Origin: Kingdonia uniflora
Taxonomy: Eukaryota; Streptophyta; Magnoliopsida; Ranunculales; Circaeasteraceae
Reading direction: 5' to 3'
Assembly (NCBI GenBank): GCA_014058105.1
Contig: JACGCM010002624.1
Coordinates: 186,001 to 250,000, forward strand
Length of the DNA stretch: 64,000 bases
Shown here: positions 16,701-27,557 of the stretch, one piece after another
How the letters are laid out: each line of letters opens with the position of its first letter
Position numbering within the stretch: the first letter of the stretch is position 1
Notes under the pieces: model-generated
Database searches by the model: none
What the model was told of the DNA's origin: nothing
The model's input: only the letters and a program-made list of their open reading frames with translations
Program-made: the position numbers and the translations under genes

Positions 16701-19700
16701 GTGGGCGACAAGACAGAACATCTGTTGTTAACTTCATTCAGTTTTATTTTTAGTATATACCAATAGTTGACAATTTATGTCTTAATTCTGTATTCACTCT
16801 GAATCATATTAAATAGACAATACTGGAATAATGAATTTAGATAGTTTTTTTTTACGTTTATAGTGACAAGCATTAGTTGTCGAAGTCTACATTTTCAGTG
16901 AGAGAAAGTGATTAGTCTCTAGAGAACCATTCAAAAGAACAATCAGGTCTACAATTCCCATTATTATGCCAAGCGTAGTATGGTTTCAAAATGGGCATCA
17001 AAGTTGATGGTCCAACGATCTAATTACTTTGAATAATGTCAGTTTTTCCTTTCTTCAAAAATCGATACGACAAAAGAGTATTGTTTTGTCATCTGAAATA
17101 CATCACCTTTGATGCCCCAACAAATAATTGATCATTTTGTGGATGTGTAAAGAAGAGAGTTGCACGCGAAGGGTGTGTGCAGCTACACTAGTCATAAATA
17201 GCTGAAATTGGAATGTTAACATAGTTTATCATAAGTAGCTGAATTCAAGTATCATCCGAAGTCTGTTTTTCTGTCAAATGTGTCCAAATGTCCATCTTTA
17301 CTGATGATTATGTAAACTGTGACTCGATATGCATGCTGGTCTGACCCAATTTGTTACATAAATAGATGAACCCATTTTCTCTTTCTAAAATCTAAGTACT
17401 AGAATTGTAATAATTAAATGGTAAAAAGTTACAGTTTCTCAGAACTCTGAGGTTTTGAAATTAATAGAACTGTCAATGTGAATGTTATGTAGGCTCTTCT
17501 TTCGGGATGCTCTGCTGGTGGATTGGCAACTCTCATTCACTGCGATAGTTTCAAAGAAATTTTACCCAAGGAATCTAAAGTGAAATGCCTTTCAGATGCC
17601 GGGTTTTTTCTCGACGAGTACGATTTTTGCACGCATTTCTTGTTACTCATCTACTTGAGAATTTACGTTTCTCTTCTTTTCTGGGTGTGGTGTTCAACTT
17701 GGGATTAGTTTCGAAGACTTCTTCACGCCTCTAAAGACACGAAAACGGGGATGCTTCATGGGTGATTGGCGTAGAGCATTATCTGGATATCCATAATAAA
17801 ATCGATTGGGTATCTGGAGGAGAAAGGAACAAGATGAGGCACCCGGTTTTCGTGCCTCATAAGATTTTTATTTATTTATCAATTTTGCAATTTCACGATG
17901 ATCTGTTACTTTGAGTAATAGTATTATTTTTGACGTTCCTTTAAATCTGATAACTCACAATTTTCACCGCTTCAGGAAGGATATTTCTGGGAACAACACA
18001 ATGCGATCCTTTTACCGCGATGTTGTCTACCTCCAGGTGAGCTTTCGTCTCTCCTCTCTTATGTATATCTGACATAAGCTCTTCCAATGTTCTCTGTGTC
18101 TGCCTATATGAAATGCTTTTTATCTCAATATTTCAAGAAAACGGTTATATAATAATTATGATTCAGGTACTTGCACTTGCCCTATTATCTCCAATGTATA
18201 ACAATTTTGGGCCTCGAAAGAGTTTCATGATCACCATATAAGACCACCTAAATAAAAACGGAATCCACGTCTTGTAATACTTTCAGCATGTGAAATGTTG
18301 AATCAAATTAAATGACGTTTAAAGCAACTTCCTTTGCCATATCAAAGATCTAAGATTTATCTCAATCGTTGGATTGACTCCAATTTTAATATCTAACTTA
18401 ATTTCATCCGAACCATCTATCGCTGAAATTTTGAAGTATGTTTCAAGTGTCAACCAAGAGACCTGCCGTATGGACAGATGGAATAAATTTTACGTGATCA
18501 ACAATCAATGTCACCAAGTATGGTTCTGTATGTCACTACTAATTATCAATCATGCCGATTTGATCTGTAGTCAATACTAAACATCAATTATGTCATTTTT
18601 TGGTGTGATGGCAACTGGGAGCTTGCCATTGAATTTGAGCCTATATAAGATAAACTTATCTAGCTGCTCTGATTACCACATTGTGCTGACTCATGACAGG
18701 GTGTTATCAAAAGTTTGCGCAAGGATTGTGTCTCTAGGATGGAACCGTCTCAGGCAGGTTACAGTTCAGTCCTATTTTTTCTTCTTAGTCATGGTGATCA
18801 GATATGAAGTATTTTAACGTATATATCAAGTATACATTATTTTCTTGTAATTCTTATGCAGTGTGTATTTCCACATGAGATCATCAAGAACATCAAAACC
18901 CCAGTTTTCTTTGTAAACTCTGCGTATGATTTTTGGCAGGTAATTACATCCTACATACATGTTCATGTGTTTGTAGAAAATCGTGCAAATTTCTCAATAG
19001 TCCCTCTTATCATGTTGACTATTTTCAGATACAAAACGTTTTGGCACCACATGTATCAGACTATCACAATATCTGGCACAAATGCCGACTAAATCTTAAA
19101 GATTGTGATTCCAATCAGACACAGATACTGCATGGTAAAGTTAGTTATTCTTTTGAAAGTCAAGGCTTTAACTATAAAAAGCACGTACCAGCAAAATCTC
19201 CAGTGAAAAACATTGATCGTTTTGCCTTCTGTGACTTCTGTCATAAAGTATGAAGCAAAATGAAAATTAGGATTCGAAAGTGTACTTTTTCGTGTAACAC
19301 TAAAGTTATTTAGCACAATTGGGTTGACTTACATCGAATTCTATATCATCACTGCCCTATCTCTTAATAGGTTTTCGGGATTCTATGTTAAACACACTGA
19401 GTCAAGTTCAGAAAACCCAGAGCACTGGCATGTTCATAAATTCTTGCTTTGCCCACTGCCAGACATGGGTGACAAGCACGTGGCATTCTCCCAGCTCTCC
19501 GAGGATCAACAATAAGGTAAAGAACATCCAACACTAAAATGTCTTTTTTAATTCCTAATACCCTTTATTACTAGCTAATCGTTTATCAAAGAACAGAAAT
19601 AGAACTTAAGGATCCTAGTGTAGGGTATTCGAACCCACGACTCCTCTCTTGATGGAGGGTCACAACCAACCTCTGGGCCAACAACCCAATCATTTGTGAG

Positions 19701-19862
19701 GTAATGGAAAACAAAAGATAAAGTTGTATGTTTTAACTCTTTTATTCTTACCAGACCCTTGCAGAAGCTGTTGCAGATTGGTACTTCGATAGAAGAATAG
19801 TTAAGGAAATCGATTGCGCATATCCATGTAATCCTACTTGTCACAATATGGATTTTAGTTGA
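13785..19862 (+). CDS. PAE: Pectin acetylesterase (CE13 family)
   Basis: This secreted or Golgi-anchored hydrolase removes acetyl groups from pectin in the cell wall. Twelve exons (13785-14019, 14313-14395, 15019-15148, 16352-16431, 16574-16663, 17493-17617, 17976-18036, 18700-18753, 18862-18939, 19029-19134, 19371-19516, 19755-19862) join to 431 codons plus stop. A signal anchor lies at about residues 20-40 ([16 protein letters not shown]). Family motifs in order are [57 protein letters not shown], the nucleophile elbow GCSAGG (Ser about 213), [15 protein letters not shown], the His-bearing [17 protein letters not shown] and the Cys-rich end [13 protein letters not shown]. Intron 8 appears to begin with GC rather than GT. 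Intron 3 (1.2 kb) holds an LTR-like insert and the last intron holds a SINE. All exons are in phase, so the gene looks intact. Confidence 0.94.
15743..16080 (-). mobile_element. LTR-like insert in PAE intron 3
   Basis: Read on the minus strand, this stretch has a CCTATAAAGGATAAGCC TATA-like region. It then has a polyadenylation-like stretch (ATGGAATAATAAAG) and a pyrimidine/AT-rich end running to CCAACA, the usual order of signals in a plant copia LTR. It interrupts a low-complexity CGACACCCGT-type sequence present on both sides (15720-15742 and 16065-16100). No internal coding region or second LTR is seen, so it would be a solo LTR. Exact ends are uncertain. Confidence 0.4.
19575..19695 (-). 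mobile_element. tRNA-derived SINE head in the last PAE intron
   Basis: On the minus strand the sequence TTGGCCCAGAGGTTGG (near 19685-19670) fits a Pol III A box. GGGTTCGAATACC (near 19640-19626) fits a B box at normal spacing. The sequence between them (GTGACCCTCC, then GAGAG) resembles plant tRNA-related SINEs. The region after the B box runs only briefly before the exon 11 end, so the element is 3'-truncated or short. It lies within intron 11. Confidence 0.65.
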
Positions 19863-19948
19863 GCTTGATCATGGTCTACTCTTCACTGCTGCTGTTGTTG
19901 CTGCAACTGCTAAGTGTTTTACGCGAGTATCTTCAAAATGTGGGCCCC

Positions 19949-20077
19949 CGCATCAAGCTTCCATTAGATACAAAAAATGCAGCTAATAGGTGACTTAAAT
20001 TCTTATAGACCTCGCATCAAGCTTTCATTAGATAAAAAAATGCAGCTAATAGGTAACTTAAATTCTTATAGACCTCG
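19949..20077 (+). repeat. Two-copy 64-bp tandem repeat
   Basis: Two adjacent units begin CGCATCAAGCTT at 19949 and 20013 and differ at only a few bases. They lie just after the pectin acetylesterase stop codon, possibly in its 3' UTR. Confidence 0.9.
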
Positions 20078-20284
20078 GAAGAGTTTAATGTACTCAAATG
20101 GTAGTAATTCATACCGATTATTTGAACAGATTTTTATCCTATTTATGAAACTAAGAATTTATGAAATTATAAACAAGTATACTCCACTGTTGTTAAACTC
20201 TTATACTTCATCAGTTTTGAACCTTGAATGCTACATTTTTATTTTTATTTAAAAATCCATATTAGTATAATCCACTTTAAATAT

Positions 20285-21160
20285 GTGTTATTTTGAACCG
20301 TGAATGCAGCATTTTCTATGTTTTTCTTTCTTTTGATTGTGATCCACCCACTTGAAATGACGATGCTTGCACTATTGTCATCCTACCACAGTCCTTGAAG
20401 CTCTTCAATGAAAGATAACATATAAAGCAATTCAGTATTCTTAACCAACTATCTATGTCAAACGACAGCAGCAAGAAGGTGAAGAAAAAATCTAATTCAA
20501 TATCCTCCAGTTAACATTTTGAGTTCTTATATGAGTGCTAGTTTGAACCGTGAATGCAGCATTTTCTGTTTTTCTTCTTTCTTTTGATAGCGATGCTTGC
20601 ACTATTGTCCTCTCACGACAGTCCTTCAAGCTCTTTAATGGAAGATAACTTAAAACCAATATTTTTAATAAGTTATCCATGTTGAACAAAGGAGCAGGAA
20701 AGTGAAGAAAATATCCTCCAATATCCTCCAATATCTTAGTTAACAATGATTTTGAGCTCTTATGAGTGCTATTTTGAACCATGAATGCAGCATTTTCTGT
20801 TTTTCTTCTTTCTTTTGATGGCGATGCTTGCACTATTGTCCTCCCACGACAGTCCTTCAAGCTCTTTTATGGAAGATAACTTAAAACCAATATTGTTAAT
20901 AAGCTATCCATGTCGAACAAAGGAGCAGGAATGTGAAGAAAATCTAATTCAATATCCTCCAATATCTTACTTAACAATGATTTTGAGCTCTTATGAGTGC
21001 TATTTTGAACCATGAATGCAGCATTTTTTGTTTTTCTTCTTTCTTTTGATGGCGATGCTTGCACTATTGTCCTCCCACGACAGTCCTTGTTAATAAGCTA
21101 TCCATGTCGAACAAAGGAGCAGGAATGTGAAGAAAATCTAATTCAATATCCTCCAATATC
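20285..21160 (+). repeat. Four-unit tandem repeat of about 231-250 bp
   Basis: Units begin at TTTTGAACC(G/A)TGAATGCAG near 20291, 20541, 20771 and 21002, giving spacings of about 250, 231 and 231 bp. The first unit is most diverged. The last lacks about 55 bp in its middle. The AATGCAG at each unit start contains an ATG that opens a frame for a hydrophobic leader: 43 codons in unit 2, 76 in unit 3 and 25 in unit 4, while unit 1 stops after 10. Whether any unit is a gene is unproven. Confidence 0.85.
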
Positions 21161-21983
21161 AACTCTTACATAGCTTGCAATGCATATATGTTTGTTATCA
21201 AACTTGTATATTCGAAAACATTAAATTTATTAATGATATGAATGCGAAACCATATTATTGTGATCGAGTGAATCTTAACTATACATGAACTTCTTGTATA
21301 ATCACGTTTAAAGTGTCGAGATTGAGATCCTCCGTTTTCACCGGCTATTTGTTGAAAGGGATAATTCATGTGCACTTCAAATAAAATGATAAATGTTAAC
21401 AACTAATATGATCGATTAAATCATAGGATCCGTGTTTATAAACGAACTTCCACATGCAATACTGATCATTTTACCAAACATTTTGAAAAGATACCGTATT
21501 CAATAATATGTACTACAAATATTTTTCACACCTAAATGGCGTCAAACCGCAATTAAAACTTACAAAAGAGAAAGAACAAAAACAAGGCTGTTGGAGTTGC
21601 TGTAATCGTAAGTAAACGATGACAGATGATAGTTAACTAAACTCAAGAACAGGTGAAAAGCAAAGTGTTTCGATGTTGATTGAGCAAATATTGCTAACTA
21701 CAACGAACAACGACTGCTAGCTAAATCCAACTTAATGCAGTCACGAATTCGCGACGCAGGCAGGCATGCGTATACATCAACAACTAAAACTCACTAACTT
21801 GGTAGTCATTGTTTGTGACATAAGAACTAACTTTATTTATTGCATAACTGCCAATACATTCATGCTTAGTTTTCAAAATGAAATTATCGCAATACCTTGG
21901 CCAAAGCATTAATAGCTCTAACCCGCCAATTTAGAAAGATTTTTCTAGTACAAAACCCGTTGTTTCGAAGGTGAAGAACTTTA
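21161..21983. other. AT-rich spacer
   Basis: No gene, RNA or clear repeat is recognised. Short ORFs on both strands look unlike known proteins. Confidence 0.5.
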
Positions 21984-22406
21984 TTAGAGCACCTCCACCA
22001 AAAAAATATGTTGTTAAGGTTTTCCCATACTTGTGCAAAAAACTCATCCAACAGGGGCATGGGGTTCAGCATACTCACCCCCAAGCCCCTCCAAAGTATG
22101 TGAAACCTGAACTTGGCGAGGAGTATCTGCATACCACCTAAGCGTTGAACCGTTCAGCGCCAAACAACTTTTAATTACAGCTGGTATCTCTCTCTCCTAT
22201 CACAACTCTGTTTAATATACCACCTCCTAGGCGTTGAACCGTTAAGCACCCAACAAAACTTTTTAATACACTTGGCATCTCTCTCTCTCCCATCACAACT
22301 TCTTTATTAAAATTGTAATTCTCTATTGGACGAAAACAGTATGGAATTCTAGAATACCGGTATGGTAAACCGGAATCGCATACTCTTCTGTTGGAGGTGC
22401 TATAAG
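21984..22406. mobile_element. MITE-like element, family A, copy 1
   Basis: The element begins TTAGAGCACCTCCACC and ends GTTGGAGGTGCTATAAG, an inverted terminal repeat of about 14 bp. It is about 420 bp long with no coding potential. An internal piece with the core GCGTTGAACCGTT occurs twice (near 22142 and 22230), each followed by a CTCTCTC tract. A second member with the same ends and the shared internal run AAGTATGTGAAACCTGAACT lies at 26761-27167. Short TA-type flanks suggest a Tc1/Mariner- or PIF/Harbinger-type non-autonomous element, but this is inference. Confidence 0.75.
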
Positions 22407-22650
22407 CATACATTAAGATGAAATGCAGGAAAAAGAGACGGATGAGTATCTTGCCACCAATGCTTCTAAAAATATGACATTTTATTAGAGAAATACAATG
22501 TTTCTATGAAAGTTTAAATGAAATCAACAGAGATGCTGGTTTACTTCTTTACAGTCCCCACTACCATCAGTGGGGAAAAAAAGGGACAAGAACATAAAAT
22601 TGCCCAATTTTTTTTTTCTTCGAATTTTTACTATACTTTGTTTCTCGAAC
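22407..22650. other. PLL 3' flank
   Basis: AT-rich sequence follows the PP2C stop on the minus strand and probably includes its 3' UTR. Nothing else is seen. Confidence 0.5.
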
Positions 22651-25043
22651 TTATACACATGATCTCCATATTCGACCTTCCAATGAGATAACTATAATGG
22701 AAACATCGTCATGATACCGACGTCGGTCTCCTTGCGGTATTTCAAGCAATTCGTGAAATTCCATCCCTACAACACACACATAAAAAAAAAAACGCAAAAG
22801 CATTTAGTACTTTTAGTTGTAGAATGTAGAATATAAAAAATCGCGGGTTCTTTTCCTTTCTTTGTAAGGTTTGGGTTAGAGAATTTACCAGCTTTCTTTG
22901 CTGCACGAAACAAAACTTCTTCAACAAGATGTTGTGCGGGATCTCCATCAGGCGAGGAAATAATGAACAACTCAACTTCCGAAACGGCTTCTTCATTGGT
23001 GAAATATTGATAAAGACCATCGGAAGAAAGTATCAAAAATCTGTCTTTTGATCCCAATCTATGATGGTAGACGGACGGAACACATGTGATATATGGGGAT
23101 GTTCCAACATAGTCTATTCGGAACATTTCTAGTAGGGCATTATTCCATTTTGGCTGCGAAAATTAAAGAAATACGTTTATATCATAACGTCAATATGTTA
23201 CTTCTAAAATCTAAACTGATAAGTAAATTGATACATACCTGTTTGAGAAATCCCGCACCAAAAGCTCGTGTGACCTTCAACGAACCTTTCACACGATCGT
23301 TCACAACTGCAGTTGGATCGTCGCGGTGCTCGTTCTTGATTCTCTCAACTTCCTAAAACTCAACCAAAAACTATATCAAACAATGGTATATATCTCTATA
23401 TTACAATAAGTTTGTGAGTAAATTTTAATAGTAATTGGTGTTTGAGTTAAAAAATTCCTTACCTCATCGACACAAGTACTATGATCCAAAGTGAGTTGAA
23501 GGGCGTTCAAATTAGGTACTCCGTCAGAATAATCATCGTCCGTTTCAAGATCATTCGACGTTTCCTCATTAATCATTTCGAGATCATGTCTAGCGTTGTT
23601 TCCGAGCCATAGTTCGGGGGGTTCCGCTGTCTGAGCTAAAACAGCCCGGCTATCGCCCACATTCATCACGTAAACATCTTCACCCTTCATCAACATCACA
23701 AGAACACACGAACCCATTAACGCCAATTCTGGATTCTCTGTAACCATTCTATCCGCAACATCTAAATACGATTCCTCTGTTTTTCTCAAAGCTTGAGAAA
23801 GCGCTTTCAAGACGTTCGTATGATTAATCGTTTGAAAACTATCGCCACCACCACCACCACCAAAACTCTTATCATTATTAACATGTTCCTTCAATTGTGT
23901 TTCCACCTCCGCCAATCTTTGTCTATCCCATTTAGTCTTCCACCTTCTCTGACCCTCCTCCCATTTCTTCGCCGCCCCTTTTAGTCCTTTCTTACTTCGA
24001 CTTTTCTTCAAACTCCGACTCCGTTTCTCCGCTTTATCAATCTCAAATGAAACCTCTTGTTTCTCTAAACTTATATTGCTTGCACACTTTTCTTCCCACA
24101 ATAGTCCTTTAAGCTCCTCATGAACATTATTATAAAGATTCGACAAAAGATAATGAGGAGCATCAGGACCATTAAATCCATCATAAATCCCAACAAAAAC
24201 CCATCCCAGCTCCTCCGATATCACGACATGAACGCGATCCTCCCCAGCTTTCCCTTGCGCCCATTGCAAATTCATATTCATATTCCTACTCTCAATCTCA
24301 TTAGTTTCATCTTCAGCGGAATCTAATTCAGAACTAGTGTCTACCTTTACTGACATAGCTCCTTTAATAGGTGCAACAATTGAGGTCTGCCCACGAGATA
24401 TCGTCTTCGAAATCGCGCTCTTCATTACTCTAATCAAACCCAAACTTAAACCCAAACCCAAACCCAATGACCCATTCTTTGATCTAGACTTGAAACCATG
24501 AGAGTAACTCCTCTTGAAATCTCGCTCTATTGTAGTATCAAGAGGTCCTGACATGAACCCACGCTCAATAGGACCTGACAAGAAACCCCTCTCCGTAGTT
24601 CCTAAAAATAACGGACCTGATACCGATACCATCGGTACCGGTCCGTTATTTTTAGCGTTATTATCGGTACCGTTACAACCGGTACCGAGACTATTATATC
24701 TCGGTACCGGTTGTAACGGAATAGAAGCGAAACTTTGTGAGCTCTCAAAAGCTGCAGCTCTATCAAAACTATTACTATTATATAAATCAACCGAAGAGGT
24801 GGACAACGGGGTTGATGTATTCGCGCTAATAGAAGCACCCGATATCGATCGAAACATACTCGTCTCATCGACAGATGATGAATGAACCTTAGACGACGAA
24901 CCTATAAATGTATCCGGTCTTACGTAACAAAAACTATGCCCCAATCCTTCGTCTAATGATGTTTCGGACGTTGATATAACACCACCACCTCGTCGTTCAT
25001 TACCAACGAAACACACACCAATCTTACCAATAGCGTTACCCAT
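22651..25043 (-). CDS. PLL: POLTERGEIST-like protein phosphatase 2C
   Basis: This is a Mn/Mg-dependent Ser/Thr phosphatase of the plant POL/PLL clade, which acts at the plasma membrane in meristem and receptor-kinase signalling. Exons 25043-23463, 23352-23239, 23153-22889 and 22766-22651 join to 691 codons plus stop. The start MGNAIGK is a good N-myristoylation site, which is why I take it over an ATG 24 bases upstream. Clade marks are SIPLQPVPR and the repeated [15 protein letters not shown] in the N-terminal half. PP2C motifs in order are [42 protein letters not shown] followed by [48 protein letters not shown] and [13 protein letters not shown] basic, low-complexity insert of about 80 residues splits the catalytic domain, as usual in this clade. 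Two perfect inverted repeats lie in exon 1 at 24602-24719. Confidence 0.95.
24602..24719. repeat. Two adjacent perfect hairpins inside PLL exon 1
   Basis: Hairpin 1 pairs CTAAAAATAACGGACC (24602-24617) with GGTCCGTTATTTTTAG (24640-24655), and an inner ACCGAT/ATCGGT pair extends it. Hairpin 2 pairs the 21 bases at 24670-24690 (core CAACCGGTACCGAGA) with the exact reverse complement at 24699-24719 across an 8-base loop. Both lie in translated sequence and in the mature mRNA. Confidence 0.95.
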
Positions 25044-25483
25044 AACTTTTAATAACCCCAACACCAATACAATCTCATCTCTCTCTCATTTAAAACCACA
25101 ACAATAATAATAACAACAACAACACTGAAAGTTTCTGATGAGAGTAATAGTTGACTTTATGGATTGGAGTTGACTTTATGGGTAGTTGAGTTATTAAGTA
25201 ACTTGAGGGTTGGGTTAATTTTTAACCATGGTTAAGTAATCAATTGTGGTTTAGAGAAAGTCAAAAGGGCCCTACACATTGTTTTGGTTAGAGTGCCGTG
25301 AGAGAGCCGTTGATCACACTTAGAGGGGGGCGAGGTTGACTGACACGTGGAGTAGCCGTGTAGATTTGCCTACCTTGAAAGTCATCTTTAATTGAGGATA
25401 TCTTAGATATCCTTAATTTTAATTTCTTTCCTACAAAGCCCTTGGTTCTAATGGAACCACTTCTAGAACTCGATACATACATC
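25044..25483. other. PLL promoter region
   Basis: Upstream of the phosphatase start the strand is CT-rich and then holds AGTTGACTTTATGG twice (near 25149 and 25167). TTGAC is the core of WRKY-bound W boxes, so stress-linked control is possible but only inferred. No confident TATA box is identified. Confidence 0.4.
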
Positions 25484-25738
25484 AGAGCGTCTCCTAATGA
25501 AGTGCGTCACTGACTTGGTTGAAGAAAAAGCTAAATCTAAAGTCAGTTAGGCTCTATTTCCTCCAACAGTACTTGACTTGTTTTTTTTAATAGGCGGGCG
25601 CCTGTTTTATTTGTTTTGAAGAAAAAAAAATTAAAAAAATTCATTAGTCCAAATTCTGTGAAGCACTGTTGGAGGTCAAAAATCTTATGTGGCACTTTGG
25701 ATTCTAAGGTAATGAGGCACTTTAGGAGATGCTCTTAT
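25484..25738. mobile_element. MITE-like element, family B, copy 1
   Basis: The element begins AGAGCGTCTCCTAATGAAGTGC and ends GCACTTTAGGAGATGCTCTTA. The inverted terminal repeats extend about 20 bp with a few mismatches. It is 255 bp long and AT-rich, with an internal GGCGGGCGCC and no ORF. A longer relative is at 62117-62540. Confidence 0.8.
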
Positions 25739-26760
25739 ACAATATCGATATCCTACAATTTTTTAATTTTTTTTTTAGCATAGCTGAAAGAAATGTTATT
25801 TACTATCATAAGCAGCGGTTCAAACGTAGCACGAAAAAAGTCGGACGTCTCGATATAGCTAGGGTTACAGGTATTGATGCAGTGTATGCAGCTGAGCTTT
25901 TTATTTTTATTTTTTTGAAAGGCTAGCCGATTTTATATAGTGATTTGCTAAAAAAATTTGAAAGTCAATTCGACTGCTAAATTTTTGAGGAGAAGAGGAA
26001 GAATCAAACATTATTACCTGAAAATTTCACTTAACAAACATCGTGGAAGCAGTAATGTGAACTCCCCCTACTTGATGTACAAAAACGAGGACCATACCAT
26101 ATGTACCCCACCACGACATCTCACGGCGCTAAAAGGTCAAGCTTGATCGAGAAGAAAATTCATCGATACAACGACGTACAATGGCAAAGGTCAATATGGA
26201 CTTTTTCAGGTTTGATAAAATCTCAATGTTTAAGTGGAGAAACGGACGGTCTAGATTTGGTTTGACCGTCAGGATTTAATTGGACAGGGAGATCTTTGGA
26301 AATTAAAGAAGCGCATTTACTAGGTGCAGTTGGTTGTTTGATACTTAAGTATACCCGCCACGTGTCAGCTTTATATGGTGGCACATTCAAACCCCATAGT
26401 ACACTATGTCATCAAATTTGTTTGAGGGGTAAACATTTGATATGGACATAGAAATTGAAAAATCAAAAAATGCGGCGAAATTCATCGCTTCGATTGTGAT
26501 CTAAGGTGTGAATGTAATTAGAGTGGTTTGCGAGATTAGTGGCCATTTATAGTTTCATATTTAGATTTCGATAGAATCAACGTTTTGACTTTTTTTTTTT
26601 TTTTTACTCGCCAGGGTGATTTGATTCAGGTTCATAATTAATTACCAATTGCTCGACAATCGTGGGGCATATTTTCGACTTTTACACAATCGACATTCAT
26701 CAAGGTACAAGTTTGCCATTATGCAACTTGAGATGTAAGATTTAATATTTTGAAGATTCC
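25739..26760. other. Spacer between two MITE-like elements
   Basis: AT-rich DNA with no recognised gene. Short ORFs are present but have no family resemblance that I can see. Confidence 0.5.
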
Positions 26761-27167
26761 TTAGAGTACCTCCAATTGCATGGTATGCTGTCACGATTTT
26801 CACCTACTCTTGCAAAAAAAAACCTTCCAACAAGGGTATATGAGGTTCAACATAAAGTATGTGAAACCTGAACTTGGTGATGAGTATTCACATACCGCAT
26901 AGCCATTGATCCGTTGAGCGCCCGCCTTCTTTTAAATACGCATGACAAAAACTGAACAATTCAGCACACGTTAACGAATAATTCAACATTTTTGATGAAT
27001 TAATTTGTTTATTGTTTCACGAAATGATTTGGCGTTTTTGGGATGGCGTTGAACAGTTCAGCGCGCAGCTGAAAAACTGTAACTCTTGTTTGACAAAAAC
27101 ATAATGGGATTCATGTATACCAGTATGCCAGACCAGAATCGCATATCTTGTTGTTGGAAGTGCTCTT
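26761..27167. mobile_element. MITE-like element, family A, copy 2
   Basis: The element begins TTAGAGTACCTCCAA and ends TTGTTGGAAGTGCTCTTA, inverted copies of each other. It shares with 21984-22406 the internal runs AAGTATGTGAAACCTGAACT and CCAGAATCGCATA, and a GTTGAGCGCCC-like motif. It is about 407 bp with no coding potential and is more diverged than copy 1 around its middle. Confidence 0.75.
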
Positions 27168-27557
27168 ATGCATCACGAGGCGCACCTGCGTACGATTTAC
27201 TGCATTGGACGAAGTTTTGTATGGCCTTGTTGTATCCAATAACCGCGAAATAGTTTAATCTTTATTTCCACTTTCATAATAACAAACTAGTTTAATTTTA
27301 TGATTTCAAAGCTATGATCATTCAATATATAGCAAGTGGGGAAAACCTCCAAAACCACCACCATCTTTCATACTCTATTTGCTTTGACCTACCCACCCCA
27401 CTCCAACTTGTTTTTTTCCTAATTTTCACATTAAAATATTTTGTAATATTAAAAAAAATAAAAATAAAAAATAAAAATAAAAATCATTGACACCATCCTA
27501 AAAAGATCTCCCTATGATCTAAACTCAAAAGTCTCAACTCTAAAAGCTTTCATATAC
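27168..27557. other. AT-rich spacer
   Basis: Contains an A-rich simple sequence near 27450-27483 (AAAAATAAAAAT type). No gene is seen. Confidence 0.5.

Noticed and set aside
20492..20860. A 122-codon minus-strand frame over the 231-bp repeats
   Set aside because: The repeat period is divisible by three, so one open antisense unit stays open across copies. The product has no recognisable features.
24120..24885. Plus-strand frames of 68 and 123 codons opposite PLL exon 1
   Set aside because: They are antisense shadows of a strongly supported coding exon.
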